Assembly (NCBI RefSeq): GCF_900105045.1
Contig: NZ_LT629739.1
Location: 3,596,001-3,660,000 of the forward strand
Length of the DNA: 64,000 nt
Reading direction: 5' to 3'
Source of the DNA: Brevibacterium picturae
GTDB taxonomy: Bacteria; Actinomycetota; Actinomycetes; Actinomycetales; Brevibacteriaceae
Shown: one piece after another, positions 1 to 8,286 of the stretch
Position numbering within the stretch: position 1 is the first letter of the stretch
How the letters are laid out: each line of letters starts with the position of its first letter
Notes under the pieces: generated by a model
What the model was told of the DNA's origin: nothing
What the model saw: only the letters and a program-made list of their open reading frames with translations
Database searches by the model: none
Made by a program: the position numbers and the translations under genes

Positions 1-897
1 ATCGAACTCATCGAACAAGCGCTGTTCCTTGCCTATCAGAAGACCGAGGGTGCGTGGCCAGATGCCCGTGCTGAACTCGACAAGGCCTCGGGCGAAGTTC
101 GCATCCTCGCCGTCGAGTTCGACAACGATGACACTCCGATCGGCGAGTTCGATGATACTCCCACCGGCTTCGGACGCATCGCCGCGCAGACGGCTCGCCA
201 GGTCATCCACCAGCGGCTTCGCGATGTCGAGGACGAATCGGTGCTCGGCAGCTTCAAGGGCCGCGAAGGTGAGATCGTCTCCGGCACCATTCAGCAGGGC
301 AGGGATCCGCAGATGGTGCAGGTCGACCTCGGCGATGTCGAGGCAGTGCTGCCGCCCCACGAACAGGTTCCGGGTGAGACCTACCGGCACGGAACACGCA
401 TTCGCGTGTACATCGCCGACGTCCACAAGGGGCCGAAAGGCACATCCGTCACCGTTTCGCGCACACACCCGAACCTCGTGCGCAAGCTGTTCGCGCACGA
501 AGCACCGGAGATCGCAGATGGCACCGTCGAAATCGTCTCCCTGGCACGGGAAGCCGGTCACCGGACCAAACTCGCGGTGCGGGCCACGAAGCCCGGCGTG
601 AATGCGAAGGGGTCATGCATCGGCGAGCTCGGTTCCCGCGTTCGCGCCGTGATGAATGAACTGGGCCAGGAGAAGATCGACATCGTCGACTACAGCGACG
701 ACCCGGCCAAGTTCATCTCTCACGCACTCTCACCCGCCAAAGCGAGGCAGGTGGACATCCTCGATCCAGATCTGCAGGAATCACGCGCCATGGTCCCTCG
801 AGACCAGCTCTCCCTGGCCATCGGCAAGGAAGGGCAGAATGCGCGCCTGGCAGCCAAGCTCACCGGCTGGAAGATCGACATCATCGCTGTTGAGTAG
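1..897 (+). CDS. nusA: Transcription termination/antitermination factor NusA, 5'-truncated by window edge
   Basis: NusA binds RNA polymerase and nascent RNA to control pausing, termination and antitermination. About 298 C-terminal residues are visible, open from the first base, so the start codon lies outside the window. In order I see the end of the N-terminal RNAP-binding domain, an S1-type RNA-binding domain (from about codon 80, [16 protein letters not shown]) and two KH domains with the NusA signatures [14 protein letters not shown] and [23 protein letters not shown]. The protein ends just after the second KH domain, as is usual in actinobacteria, which lack the long acidic C-terminus of enterobacterial NusA. 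It is followed by ylxR and infB in the standard order. Confidence 0.96.
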   Translation: MELIEQALFLAYQKTEGAWPDARAELDKASGEVRILAVEFDNDDTPIGEFDDTPTGFGRIAAQTARQVIHQRLRDVEDESVLGSFKGREGEIVSGTIQQGRDPQMVQVDLGDVEAVLPPHEQVPGETYRHGTRIRVYIADVHKGPKGTSVTVSRTHPNLVRKLFAHEAPEIADGTVEIVSLAREAGHRTKLAVRATKPGVNAKGSCIGELGSRVRAVMNELGQEKIDIVDYSDDPAKFISHALSPAKARQVDILDPDLQESRAMVPRDQLSLAIGKEGQNARLAAKLTGWKIDIIAVE

Positions 898-959
898 GCA
901 GCGAGCGTGACCTGAACCACTCGGGGTGTGGCGCGGGTGGGGATTCAAGTGCTGTAGAA

Positions 960-1244
960 TTGTGTACTGTGATTGTTGGCGATGCACCCCGAAGGACGTG
1001 CATCGCCTGCAGGCAAAAGGCCGATCGGGACGAACTCACGCGATTCGTGATTCGACCCGATCAGCATCCGGCCATCGTCCATGACGTGTCAGCGACACTG
1101 CCGGGACGAGGAGCCTGGGTGCACCCGGACGCCGCATGCCTGAAGAAGGCGTTGACGTCCGCATCCTTCGCTCGAGCCTTTCGAACGAAGGTCACCGCCT
1201 CGGACCTGCCGAGGATGGATACCGAACCCAAGAAGAGCGGGTAG
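960..1244 (+). CDS. ylxR: YlxR family RNA-binding protein (DUF448)
   Basis: Small basic protein of about 92-94 residues encoded between nusA and infB, the usual place for YlxR. The family signatures are visible: [10 protein letters not shown] near the start, a central R-F-V-I-R strand and the GRGAWVHP motif. YlxR has been linked to RNA binding and, in Bacillus, to regulation of many genes, but its biochemical role is not settled. The reading frame opens with TTG at 960; GTG at 969 is an equally good start and would remove three residues. I see no strong ribosome-binding site before either. Confidence 0.9.
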   Translation: MCTVIVGDAPRRTCIACRQKADRDELTRFVIRPDQHPAIVHDVSATLPGRGAWVHPDAACLKKALTSASFARAFRTKVTASDLPRMDTEPKKSG

Positions 1245-1337
1245 CTGAGAATGGATGACAAGTTGTGAGTGTCGTGCGATGACACCGCTATCGGAATTCG
1301 AGAGAGCAGTGAAATGAGAACTGCTCTTCATTGATGA

Positions 1338-1363
1338 GGTTCTTTCCTGACCGGGAAAGAACC
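1338..1363 (+). promoter_or_regulatory. Perfect hairpin in the infB leader
   Basis: GGTTCTTTCC (1338-1347) pairs perfectly with GGAAAGAACC (1354-1363) around a six-base loop. The stem ends about five bases before the AGGAG ribosome-binding site of infB (start GTG at 1378). There is no U-run after it, so it is more likely a translation-modulating or RNA-stability element than a terminator. Function is inferred from position only. Confidence 0.5.
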
Positions 1364-1377
1364 CGGACAGGAGAACT

Positions 1378-4300
1378 GTGGCAAAGCCCCGTGTCCATGA
1401 GCTCGCGAAAGAGCTCGGCACTACAAGCAAGAACGTCCTCGAAAAACTCCAGGACCTGGGCGAATTCGTTCGCTCCGCTTCCTCGACCCTCGAAGCACCC
1501 GTCGTGCGGAAGGTGAAGGAAGCCTACGCCGATTCCGCTCCGGCCGAGTCCAGCGGAGACGCCAAGTCCGGTGGAGACAAGACCTCCGGCGCAGCCGATT
1601 CGAAGTCGGCAGCCAAGCCGGGCGCAAAGCCTGCGGCCAAGCCGGGTGCGCCCAAGCCAGGCGCGAAGACCCCGGCCAAGCCGGGAGCTCCCAAGCCCGG
1701 AGCCAAGGCAGCATCGGCGCCGACTGAAGCAGCCGAATCCACCCCTGCAGAAGCGAAGCCCGCAGCCAAGTCGACCGGTGCGAAGCCGGGCGCGAAGCCT
1801 GCCCCCACACCTGCTGCAGAGACTGAATCCGCTGCAGACGCTAAGTCTGCAGATGCTAAGACTGCTGGCACCGAGTCCGCTGACGCCGACGCAACTGCCG
1901 CAGCCGATTCCTCGACTGAGCAGGCCAAGCCGGCGGCGCGGTCGAACGCCCCGAAACCAGGTGCCGCCCCGAAACCAGGTGCCGCTCCCAAGCCGGGTGC
2001 CACTCCGAAGCCGGGTGCTGGACCGAAGCCCGGTGCTGCTCCGAAGCCCGGCGGTCGTTCGCCGGCTCGCCCCGGAAACAACCCCTTCGCTCCGGCACAG
2101 GGCATGCCCAAACCGGCTGGACGCGGCGGACCCAAATCCGGCAACCGCTCCGGCGGACAGGGTGGACCGGGTGCACGCCCGGGCAACAACCCGTTCGCGA
2201 ATTCGCAGGGGATGCCCAAGCCAGGTGAGAAGCCTCGTGCGGCTGGCGAGGAAGGCTCAGCAGGTCCACGTCCGGCACCGCGTCCGGGCGCACCTCGCCC
2301 CAACCCGTCGATGATGAAGAACTCCGCGCTGAATAAGCCGGCTCCCGGCCGCGGCCGGGGCGGAGGACGCGGAAACGCGCCCGCCGGCGGACCCGGTGGA
2401 GCACCGGGCGGCGCGCCAGGTGGCGCACCGGCAGGTCGTCGCGGACCAGGCGGCGGCCCAGGCGGTCGTGGCTCAGGTCGCGGTCGCGGCAGCACTCAGG
2501 GTGCATTCGGCCGCGGTGGCGGTCCCCGTCAGAAGGGACGCAAGTCGAAGCGGGCCAAGCGCGCCGAGTTCGAACAGATGCAGACACCGTCGGTCGGCGG
2601 CGTCTCGGTTCCACGCGGCAACGGCACGACTCCGGTACGTCTGCGTCGCGGATCCTCACTGGCCGATTTCGCTGAGAAGATCAACACCGATCCGACGAAT
2701 CTCGTCACGGTGCTCTTCCACCTCGGCGAGATGGCGACCATCACTCAGTCGTTGGACGAGGGCACATTCGAGGTCCTCGGCGAGGAGCTCGGCTACAAGA
2801 TCGAGATCGTCTCGCCCGAAGACGAGGACCGCGAGCTGCTCGAGACCTTCGACATCGACCTCGACGCGGAAGCCGCGGACGAGGACGACGAGGATCTCGC
2901 GGCACGCCCACCGGTCGTCACCGTCATGGGTCACGTCGACCACGGTAAGACCAAGCTCCTCGACGCCATTCGCTCCGCGAACGTGGCGGCCCGCGAGGCC
3001 GGCGGAATCACCCAGCACATCGGTGCTTACCAGGCCGAGGTCGAACACGAAGGCGCCGATCGCAAGATCACCTTCCTCGATACTCCGGGTCACGAGGCGT
3101 TCACCGCCATGCGTGCCCGTGGTGCGAAGTCGACGGACCTCGCGATCCTCGTGGTCGCGGCCGATGACGGCGTGATGCCGCAGACTGTGGAAGCACTCAA
3201 CCACGCTCAGGCGGCGGACATTCCGATCGTGGTCGCAGTCAACAAGACCGATAAGGAAGGCGCCAACCCTGCGAAGGTGATGCAGCAGCTGACCGAGTAC
3301 AACCTGGTTGCCGAGGAATACGGCGGCGAAACCATGTTCGTACCGATCTCTGCGCTCAAGCGCGAAGGCATCGACCAGCTGCTCGAATCCGTGCTGCTGA
3401 CGACCGACGCCGCACTGGACCTGAGGGCCAACCCGGACAAGTCCGCCCGCGGCATCGCGATCGAGGCGAAGCTCGACAAGGGCCGCGGCGCGGTTGCGAC
3501 CGTGCTCGTCGATTCCGGCACACTGCGGCAGGGCGATGCGATCGTGTGTGGCACCGCCTACGGCCGTGTCCGTGCGATGTTCGATGAGAACGGCCAGCTC
3601 GTCGAGGAGGCGGGACCATCTCGCCCCGTCCAGGTGCTGGGTCTGTCTTCCGTGCCGCGCGCCGGTGACACGTTCATCTCCACCGGGGACGACCGCACCG
3701 CACGTCAGATCGCTGAGAAGCGTGATGCCATCGAGCGCAACGCAGCTCAGGCTCGCGGTCGCAAGCGCATCAGCCTCGAGGACTTCACCAAGGCACTGGC
3801 CGAGGGCAAGGTCGACATGCTCAACCTCATCCTCAAGGGCGACGTGTCCGGTGCTGTCGAAGCGCTGGAGGATTCGCTGCTCAAGATCGATGTGGGCGAC
3901 GAAGTCGACCTGCGCATCATCCACCGCGGCGTGGGTGCGATCACCGAGAACGACATCAACCTGGCGACGGTCGACAACGCGATCGTCATCGGCTTCAACG
4001 TGCGTCCGGAAGCGAAGGCTCGCGACCTGGGCGAACGCGAAGGCGTCGACGTCAGGTACTACTCGGTCATCTACCAGGCGATCGACGACATCGAGAGCTC
4101 GCTCAAGGGCATGCTCAAGCCGGAATACGAAGAGGTCCAGACAGGCACCGCGGAGATCCGCGAAGTCTTCCGGTCCTCCAAGTTCGGCAACATCGCCGGC
4201 TCCATCGTGCGCGATGGTCACATCACCAGGAACTCGACCGCTCGCGTCACCCGTGATGGAGTGGTCATCGGGGACAAGGTCAAGATCGAGTCCCTGCGCC

Positions 4301-4428
4301 GCTTCAAGGACGACGCCACCGAGGTCCGCGAAGGATTCGAGTGCGGCATCGGCCTGGGCAGTTTCAACGATCTGCGTGTCGGTGACATCATCGAGACCGT
4401 TGAGATGCGTGAGAAGCCGCGCGACTGA
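1378..4428 (+). CDS. infB: Translation initiation factor IF-2
   Basis: IF-2 is the GTPase that delivers initiator fMet-tRNA to the 30S subunit and promotes subunit joining. The protein has 1016 residues. An IF2_N motif opens it ([20 protein letters not shown]). Residues of roughly 60 to 400 form a very long low-complexity region of repeated A-P-K-P-G-A units, two NNPFA..QGMPKP units and Gly/Arg-rich runs. A second IF2_N motif follows, then the G domain from about residue 510 with G1 GHVDHGKT, G3 DTPGHEAF, G4 NKTD and G5 SALK, and the C-terminal beta-barrel/initiator-tRNA domains. The start is GTG at 1378 with AGGAG seven bases upstream. The long disordered N-terminus is typical of high-GC actinobacteria. 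Confidence 0.98.
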   Translation: MAKPRVHELAKELGTTSKNVLEKLQDLGEFVRSASSTLEAPVVRKVKEAYADSAPAESSGDAKSGGDKTSGAADSKSAAKPGAKPAAKPGAPKPGAKTPAKPGAPKPGAKAASAPTEAAESTPAEAKPAAKSTGAKPGAKPAPTPAAETESAADAKSADAKTAGTESADADATAAADSSTEQAKPAARSNAPKPGAAPKPGAAPKPGATPKPGAGPKPGAAPKPGGRSPARPGNNPFAPAQGMPKPAGRGGPKSGNRSGGQGGPGARPGNNPFANSQGMPKPGEKPRAAGEEGSAGPRPAPRPGAPRPNPSMMKNSALNKPAPGRGRGGGRGNAPAGGPGGAPGGAPGGAPAGRRGPGGGPGGRGSGRGRGSTQGAFGRGGGPRQKGRKSKRAKRAEFEQMQTPSVGGVSVPRGNGTTPVRLRRGSSLADFAEKINTDPTNLVTVLFHLGEMATITQSLDEGTFEVLGEELGYKIEIVSPEDEDRELLETFDIDLDAEAADEDDEDLAARPPVVTVMGHVDHGKTKLLDAIRSANVAAREAGGITQHIGAYQAEVEHEGADRKITFLDTPGHEAFTAMRARGAKSTDLAILVVAADDGVMPQTVEALNHAQAADIPIVVAVNKTDKEGANPAKVMQQLTEYNLVAEEYGGETMFVPISALKREGIDQLLESVLLTTDAALDLRANPDKSARGIAIEAKLDKGRGAVATVLVDSGTLRQGDAIVCGTAYGRVRAMFDENGQLVEEAGPSRPVQVLGLSSVPRAGDTFISTGDDRTARQIAEKRDAIERNAAQARGRKRISLEDFTKALAEGKVDMLNLILKGDVSGAVEALEDSLLKIDVGDEVDLRIIHRGVGAITENDINLATVDNAIVIGFNVRPEAKARDLGEREGVDVRYYSVIYQAIDDIESSLKGMLKPEYEEVQTGTAEIREVFRSSKFGNIAGSIVRDGHITRNSTARVTRDGVVIGDKVKIESLRRFKDDATEVREGFECGIGLGSFNDLRVGDIIETVEMREKPRD

Positions 4429-4466
4429 TCAGCACATCGCTGTCCACACCGGGTTCTGAACGGGTT

Positions 4467-4505
4467 GTGTGCGAGCGGGTGGCAAGAGTCCACTCGCCCG
4501 CACAC
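4467..4505 (+). terminator. Imperfect hairpin downstream of infB
   Basis: GTGTGCGAGCGGGTGG (4467-4482) pairs with CCACTCGCCCGCACAC (4490-4505) apart from one mismatch and one G-U pair, around a seven-base loop. It lies about 40 bases after the infB stop. No T-run follows, so it may act as an attenuator or RNA-processing stem between infB and rbfA rather than a full terminator. Confidence 0.4.
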
Positions 4506-4540
4506 CGCCCGGGCAGGACCCGGTCTGCGGTTCACGGCCC

Positions 4541-4604
4541 GCTGCGGCAGCTCCACCCAGATACAGTTTCAACCAGACACGGCTTCAGCCGGATTTAGCT
4601 CCAC
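4541..4604 (+). repeat. Degenerate 16-base tandem repeat upstream of rbfA
   Basis: Four consecutive 16-base units start at 4541, 4557, 4573 and 4589. Units two and three (CCAGATACAGTTTCAA and CCAGACACGGCTTCAG) agree at 12 of 16 positions, and units one and four share their last eight bases (AGCTCCAC). The array sits in the infB-rbfA spacer. No function can be assigned. Confidence 0.55.
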
Positions 4605-4675
4605 CCCGCATGCTCACGTGGCAGTTCCGGCAGAACTCGCTGACAGTGACAACTCACACGAAGAAGGAAATCACC

Positions 4676-5104
4676 ATGGCAGATGCAACTCGGGCGCGGA
4701 AGATCGCCGACCAGATCAAGGTCATCGTCGCCAGCACGATCGAACGCAGACTCAAGGACCCCCGTCTCGGTTTCGTCACGGTCACCGATGTGCGCGTGAC
4801 CGGAGACCTGCAGCACGCCTCGATCTTCTATACGGTCTTCGGCGATGGGCAGGATCTCGACGCCACCGGCAAGGCGCTGGAGTCCGCGAAGGGCTTCATC
4901 CGGTCAGAGGTGGGCAAAGGTCTGACGATCCGCCTGACTCCCAGTCTCGAGTTCATCGCCGACGCCGTCCCGGAGGCTGCAGCCCATCTGGATGGTCTCC
5001 TGGCCCAAGCGGCAGCCGACGACGCTCGGGTTGCCGGACTGGCCAAGGACGCGAAACCCGCCGGTGATGAGGACCCGTACAAGAAGACCGACGACGAGGG
5101 CTGA
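4676..5104 (+). CDS. rbfA: 30S ribosome-binding factor RbfA
   Basis: RbfA is a KH-fold factor that binds 16S rRNA near helix 1 and is needed for late 30S maturation and cold adaptation. The 142-residue product begins MADATRARKIADQIKVIVAS and carries the family core with RLGFVTVTDVRVTGDLQHASIFYTVFG. The frame is open further upstream to 4469, but ATG at 4676 has an AAGGAA-type ribosome-binding site and matches the normal family N-terminus, so the upstream stretch is rejected as coding. The C-terminus is a short charged tail. It follows infB as in most bacteria. Confidence 0.95.
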   Translation: MADATRARKIADQIKVIVASTIERRLKDPRLGFVTVTDVRVTGDLQHASIFYTVFGDGQDLDATGKALESAKGFIRSEVGKGLTIRLTPSLEFIADAVPEAAAHLDGLLAQAAADDARVAGLAKDAKPAGDEDPYKKTDDEG

Positions 5105-5222
5105 CTGCGCGCAACTCCGTCGCGGAAGAATGTAACAGTCTCGTGGGGGAGCGCGGCGATCACGATACGACGCGCGCAATCGCTCAATCGCGATCTCAGT
5201 CACTCTCAGGTAAAAACTTCAC

Positions 5223-5282
5223 GTAACAGTTTTGTTATCTTTCATTTCTGGTTTAGACTTTTTCCGGTAACGAAATGATTAC
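5223..5282 (+). promoter_or_regulatory. Candidate MtrA-type sites in the promoter of the exported protein
   Basis: Two direct-repeat motifs lie 24-83 bases before the downstream start codon: GTAAC-N6-GTTAT at 5223-5238 and GTAAC-N6-ATTAC at 5267-5282. Both fit, with one deviation each, the GTNAC-N6-GTNAC pattern reported for the actinobacterial response regulator MtrA, which controls cell-wall hydrolase genes. The stretch is noticeably A+T-rich compared with its surroundings. Assignment to MtrA is inference. Confidence 0.4.
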
Positions 5283-5305
5283 GACTCTGTTAAGGGATTT
5301 CTGCA

Positions 5306-6199
5306 TTGGGTAAGCACTCTTCGCCAAAGCCTGGCTTTGCTAAGCAGCTGGTCCGGGATCTGACCCCCGCCAGCAAGCGCTCTGCCGGTCGGCACTCCTC
5401 GGACGCACCGTCAACCGCCACCTCGGTGTTGGCCACCGTCCGCCAGCGTCCCGTCGTTGCAGCCATCGCGGTTCCGGCCGCAGCCACCGCTGCCGTCGTC
5501 GGTTCCACCGTCGTCATGAGCCCGCCTGAGGCCGGCAATGTGACGACCGAGGCCGCTGACACCTCTGCGCAGCAGGAGAAGTCGAGCCCCTCGGCCGTCA
5601 GCCAGGATGAGATCGAAGCCCAGCGCGAGAAAGCCGGCGAAGAGTACCTCAAGGACGTCAAGGACGATCCCAAGTACAAGAACAAGACGTCGAAGACGAC
5701 ACTCGACGTCAAGACTCCCAAGCCCAAGCCGTCCGCGACGACGGAGAAGGCCGAGGCGGAGTCCGGCGGTGCGAAGTCATCGGACGAGAAGTCTTCGGGT
5801 TCGGATGAGAAGTCCTCCGAGAGTGAGGGCACCCCAGAGGGCATCTCGAACGAGCCCTGCTCGGTCTCATCCTCGATCGAGTCCGGACTGCAGCCCAACG
5901 CCGTCAACGGCTACCGTGCCGTGTGCGCGAAGTTCCCCGAAGTCAAAACCTACGGCGGCCGCCGCCCAGGTTCGGGCACCTCGGACCACTACACCGGCGG
6001 GGCCGTGGACATCATGATCACCGGTGCCACCGGCGACCGCATTGCAGACTACCTGATCAAGAACTCCGGTGCACTCAACGTCAAGTACGTGATCTGGGAA
6101 CAGCGCATCTGGAACCCGGGCAGCGGCTGGTCGAGCATGGAAGACCGTGGATCACCCACGGACAACCACTTCGACCACGTGCACGTCTCCTTCAACTGA
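5306..6199 (+). CDS. Exported/membrane-anchored protein with ARB_07466-like (peptidase M15-fold-like) C-terminal domain
   Basis: The product has 297 residues. A basic cytoplasmic N-terminus precedes a single hydrophobic segment at about residues 49-72 (VVAAIAVPAAATAAVVG). Then comes a low-complexity Lys/Ser/Glu/Pro linker to about residue 190. The folded C-terminal domain carries CSVSSSIESGLQPNAVNGYR, a SDHYTGGAVDIMI motif and HFDHVHVSF at the end. Such domains with conserved His/Asp residues occur in actinobacterial exported proteins next to NlpC/P60 and resuscitation-type proteins, and are presumed to bind or cut cell wall. The start is TTG at 5306. The gene sits alone between rbfA and truB and has MtrA-like promoter sites, which supports a cell-wall role; enzymatic activity is not proven by the sequence. 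Confidence 0.75.
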   Translation: MGKHSSPKPGFAKQLVRDLTPASKRSAGRHSSDAPSTATSVLATVRQRPVVAAIAVPAAATAAVVGSTVVMSPPEAGNVTTEAADTSAQQEKSSPSAVSQDEIEAQREKAGEEYLKDVKDDPKYKNKTSKTTLDVKTPKPKPSATTEKAEAESGGAKSSDEKSSGSDEKSSESEGTPEGISNEPCSVSSSIESGLQPNAVNGYRAVCAKFPEVKTYGGRRPGSGTSDHYTGGAVDIMITGATGDRIADYLIKNSGALNVKYVIWEQRIWNPGSGWSSMEDRGSPTDNHFDHVHVSFN

Positions 6200-6212
6200 T
6201 CGCTCCTGACGC

Positions 6213-7130
6213 GTGAGCGATACTTCCCCGCAGGGCGTCCTCGTCTGCGACAAGCCCCAGGGTCTGACTTCCCACGGCATAGTCTCACGGATCCGGCGCT
6301 GGTACGGCACCCGCAAGGTCGGCCATGCCGGAACCCTCGACCCGATGGCTACGGGCGTACTCGTCCTCGGCCTGGGTCGCGGGACCAAGCTTCTGGGCTA
6401 CATCACCGGTGTGTCGAAGACCTACCTGGCCACGATCCGCCTCGGCTCTGCCACACCGACCGATGACGCGGATTCCGAACCGGATATCTTCTCCGAGCCT
6501 GCGGCCCTGTCGGCTGTCACCGACCGCGGGATCTTCGAGGGTGTCTCGGCATTGACCGGTGTCATCGACCAGGTTCCCAGCGCCGTCTCCGCGATCAAGG
6601 TCAACGGCCAGCGCTCCTACGCCCGTGTCCGTGCCGGTGAAGACGTCGAACTCAAGGCACGCAGGGTCGAGATCTCCCAGTTCACCGTCCTCGATACCCG
6701 GTTTTCCGTCGCGCAGGGCCACATCGATGTCGACGTCGAAGTCGACTGCTCCTCCGGCACCTACGTTCGTGCTCTGGCACGCGATCTCGGTACCAGCCTC
6801 GGCGTCCATGGTCATCTCATCGCCCTGCGGCGCACCCGTGTGGGGGCCTTCGGCATCGACGATGCCGTGACGATTCCCGAGGATCTTGACACCGCAGCGC
6901 CCGCGCTGACATCGCTCGCCGAGGTGGCCCGAACGTTGCTTCCGACCGTGCACGTCGATGCCGCCGAGGCCAAGGCACTCATGCAGGGCAAGACCCTCCC
7001 CACCGATCGGAGCCCCGAGCAGGGCGATGAGGTCGCCGTGATCTCCGGTGACGAACTCGTCTCGATCGCCGAGGTGCGGGCCGGGGGAGCGCTGAAGTCC
7101 CAGACGGCCTTCGCGATCGATCTCGCCTGA
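6213..7130 (+). CDS. truB: tRNA pseudouridine(55) synthase TruB
   Basis: TruB converts U55 in the T-loop of tRNAs to pseudouridine and also acts as a tRNA folding chaperone. The 305-residue product shows the KPQGLTSH N-terminal motif, the catalytic motif GHAGTLDPMATG with the nucleophilic Asp at position 43, and the SAIKVNGQRSYARVRAGE motif. A C-terminal PUA-like region follows. The start is GTG at 6213, fourteen bases after the upstream stop. Length is normal for the family. Confidence 0.96.
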   Translation: MSDTSPQGVLVCDKPQGLTSHGIVSRIRRWYGTRKVGHAGTLDPMATGVLVLGLGRGTKLLGYITGVSKTYLATIRLGSATPTDDADSEPDIFSEPAALSAVTDRGIFEGVSALTGVIDQVPSAVSAIKVNGQRSYARVRAGEDVELKARRVEISQFTVLDTRFSVAQGHIDVDVEVDCSSGTYVRALARDLGTSLGVHGHLIALRRTRVGAFGIDDAVTIPEDLDTAAPALTSLAEVARTLLPTVHVDAAEAKALMQGKTLPTDRSPEQGDEVAVISGDELVSIAEVRAGGALKSQTAFAIDLA

Positions 7131-7132
7131 CA

Positions 7133-7181
7133 ATACAAGCGACACGCTTGTATGTCGTAAATACAACTGAAATGCTTGTTT
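7133..7181 (+). promoter_or_regulatory. Duplicated palindromic operator before the SatD-like gene
   Basis: ATACAAGCG (7133-7141) and CGCTTGTAT (7145-7153) form a perfect 9-base dyad around ACA. A second 21-base copy at 7161-7181 matches it at 16 of 21 positions, with the starts 28 bases apart. Both lie 30-78 bases upstream of the start codon at 7211, directly after truB. The arrangement is typical of an operator bound by a dimeric helix-turn-helix protein, and the adjacent gene encodes a protein with a possible helix-turn-helix. Confidence 0.7.
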
Positions 7182-7210
7182 ATTGTGGTGGGGTTTGGTG
7201 TACTTGAGTC

Positions 7211-7804
7211 ATGTACGTCATGACCATCGATCAGCGAGGATCTCGTGACCGCACCGACAGGGTGCCCGAGGTGCTCGACATCCTCGACCGCGTTGAGACC
7301 CGACTGGGGTTCGAACGCACGATCGGCGATGAGGTACAGGGCGTTCTCGATTCACCCGAGCAGGTGACACTCGCCGTGCGACTGCTGGCCACCCAGACAG
7401 GATGGCATATCGGAATCGGAATCGGACCCGTCGACACTCCATTGCCGAGGTCCACCGCCGAAGGCAGGGGGGAGGCGTTCTACGCGGCCAGGCGTGCCGT
7501 CGAAGCCGCAAAGGGCGCTCCCGCCCATCTCGTCGTGGACCCGACCACGGGTCACGGGGGTCTGGCTGAGAACGCTCTGCGCCTGATGATCTGGACACTC
7601 GAGAACATCCGCCCTCAATCTCGGCGCTACATCGACTACCGACTCGACCAGCCCGAATCCACCCAGAACGACATCGCAGAGCACTTCGACGTCTCCCAGC
7701 AGGCGGTCTCCCACGTTCTCTCACCAGGCGGGGTGGAGCTCATCGAGGGCGCCTGCACGCTGTCGACCTTCCACCTCGACAAGGCAGGTGACCATGTGGT
7801 TTGA
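7211..7804 (+). CDS. SatD-like family protein with C-terminal helix-turn-helix
   Basis: The 197-residue product starts MYVMTIDQRGSR and contains RTIGDEVQGVL, matching the N-terminal pattern of SatD-family proteins (D-x-R-G-S-R and G-D-E-x-Q-G). The middle part, IGIGIGPVDTPLP to AFYAARRAV, resembles the same family and a nucleotidyl-cyclase-like fold. The C-terminal part has STQNDIAEHFDVSQQAVSHVL, which reads as a winged or simple helix-turn-helix. SatD was first named in streptococci in connection with acid tolerance; its biochemical role is unknown. The gene is followed by an overlapping membrane-protein gene and preceded by two dyad operators, so autoregulation is likely. ATG at 7220 is an alternative start. 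Confidence 0.7.
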   Translation: MYVMTIDQRGSRDRTDRVPEVLDILDRVETRLGFERTIGDEVQGVLDSPEQVTLAVRLLATQTGWHIGIGIGPVDTPLPRSTAEGRGEAFYAARRAVEAAKGAPAHLVVDPTTGHGGLAENALRLMIWTLENIRPQSRRYIDYRLDQPESTQNDIAEHFDVSQQAVSHVLSPGGVELIEGACTLSTFHLDKAGDHVV

Positions 7805-8165
7805 CGTACTCATCGCAGTCCTCGCGGCGATCGTGGCCGCGGTGGGCGGCTACCCGCTCGTTCCTCTGTTCCTGCGGATGACCCACGACGGGCCCGGAAC
7901 GAAGCCGAGCCGCACCGGCAGTGAGGACATCGAGGTGCTGCGCGGCGGACTGTGGATCGGCGTCGTCGAGCGCGCGCTCATTGCCGGCGCCATCGTGCTG
8001 GGACGTCCGGAGCTCATGGCCGTCGTCGTCGCGGTCAAAGGGCTCGGTCGCTTCGCAGAGATCAAGTCCTCCGCCGCGGCGGGCGAACGATTCATCATCG
8101 GAACGTTCGTCTCCATCACGATCGCTTCTCTCATCGGCGTCATCGGCTGGGCCGTCATCTCCTGA
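7794..8165 (+). CDS. Small integral membrane protein of the SatD-like operon
   Basis: The 123-residue product has about three to four hydrophobic segments: WFDVLIAVLAAIVAAVGG at the N-terminus, GGLWIGVVERALIAGAIVLG in the middle and FIIGTFVSITIASLIGVIGWAV at the C-terminus. A short polar loop (THDGPGTKPSRTGSEDIE) and the stretch VAVKGLGRFAEIKSS separate them. It overlaps the upstream gene by eleven bases, so the two are probably translationally coupled. I chose ATG at 7794 because AAGGCAGG lies just upstream; GTG at 7788 is also possible. No function is known to me; pairing with a SatD-like protein suggests one functional unit. Confidence 0.7.
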   Translation: MWFDVLIAVLAAIVAAVGGYPLVPLFLRMTHDGPGTKPSRTGSEDIEVLRGGLWIGVVERALIAGAIVLGRPELMAVVVAVKGLGRFAEIKSSAAAGERFIIGTFVSITIASLIGVIGWAVIS

Positions 8166-8172
8166 CCCGTGC

Positions 8173-8244
8173 GTGGGTGGATGTGTGGGAGCATCGGTGG
8201 GTCAGCACGTGTGACCAGCCGTGGGTTAGCACGTGTGAACATCT
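8173..8244 (+). repeat. Three degenerate 24-base tandem repeats between the membrane protein and ribF
   Basis: Units start at 8173, 8197 and 8221, exactly 24 bases apart, each opening with GTGGGT. The last two are close: GTGGGTCAGCACGTGTGACC and GTGGGTTAGCACGTGTGAAC differ at two of 20 positions. The first is more diverged. The array begins eight bases after the stop at 8163-8165 and ends about 40 bases before the ribF start. Confidence 0.65.
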
Positions 8245-8286
8245 CTGCGATAACCTGATTCGGTGCACGGAAGGAGCAAGCGTCGA

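Noticed and set aside
1524..2495. Pro/Gly/Ala-rich minus-strand frame opposite the IF-2 N-terminus
   Set aside because: It is the antisense of the A-P-K-P-G repeat region and its repeat pattern follows from that.
2656..4221. 521-codon minus-strand frame within infB
   Set aside because: Mirror of the strongly biased IF-2 coding frame; no recognisable domain.
4469..4675. N-terminal extension of RbfA back to 4469
   Set aside because: Runs through a hairpin and a tandem repeat; RbfA proteins start at the ATG at 4676, which has a ribosome-binding site.
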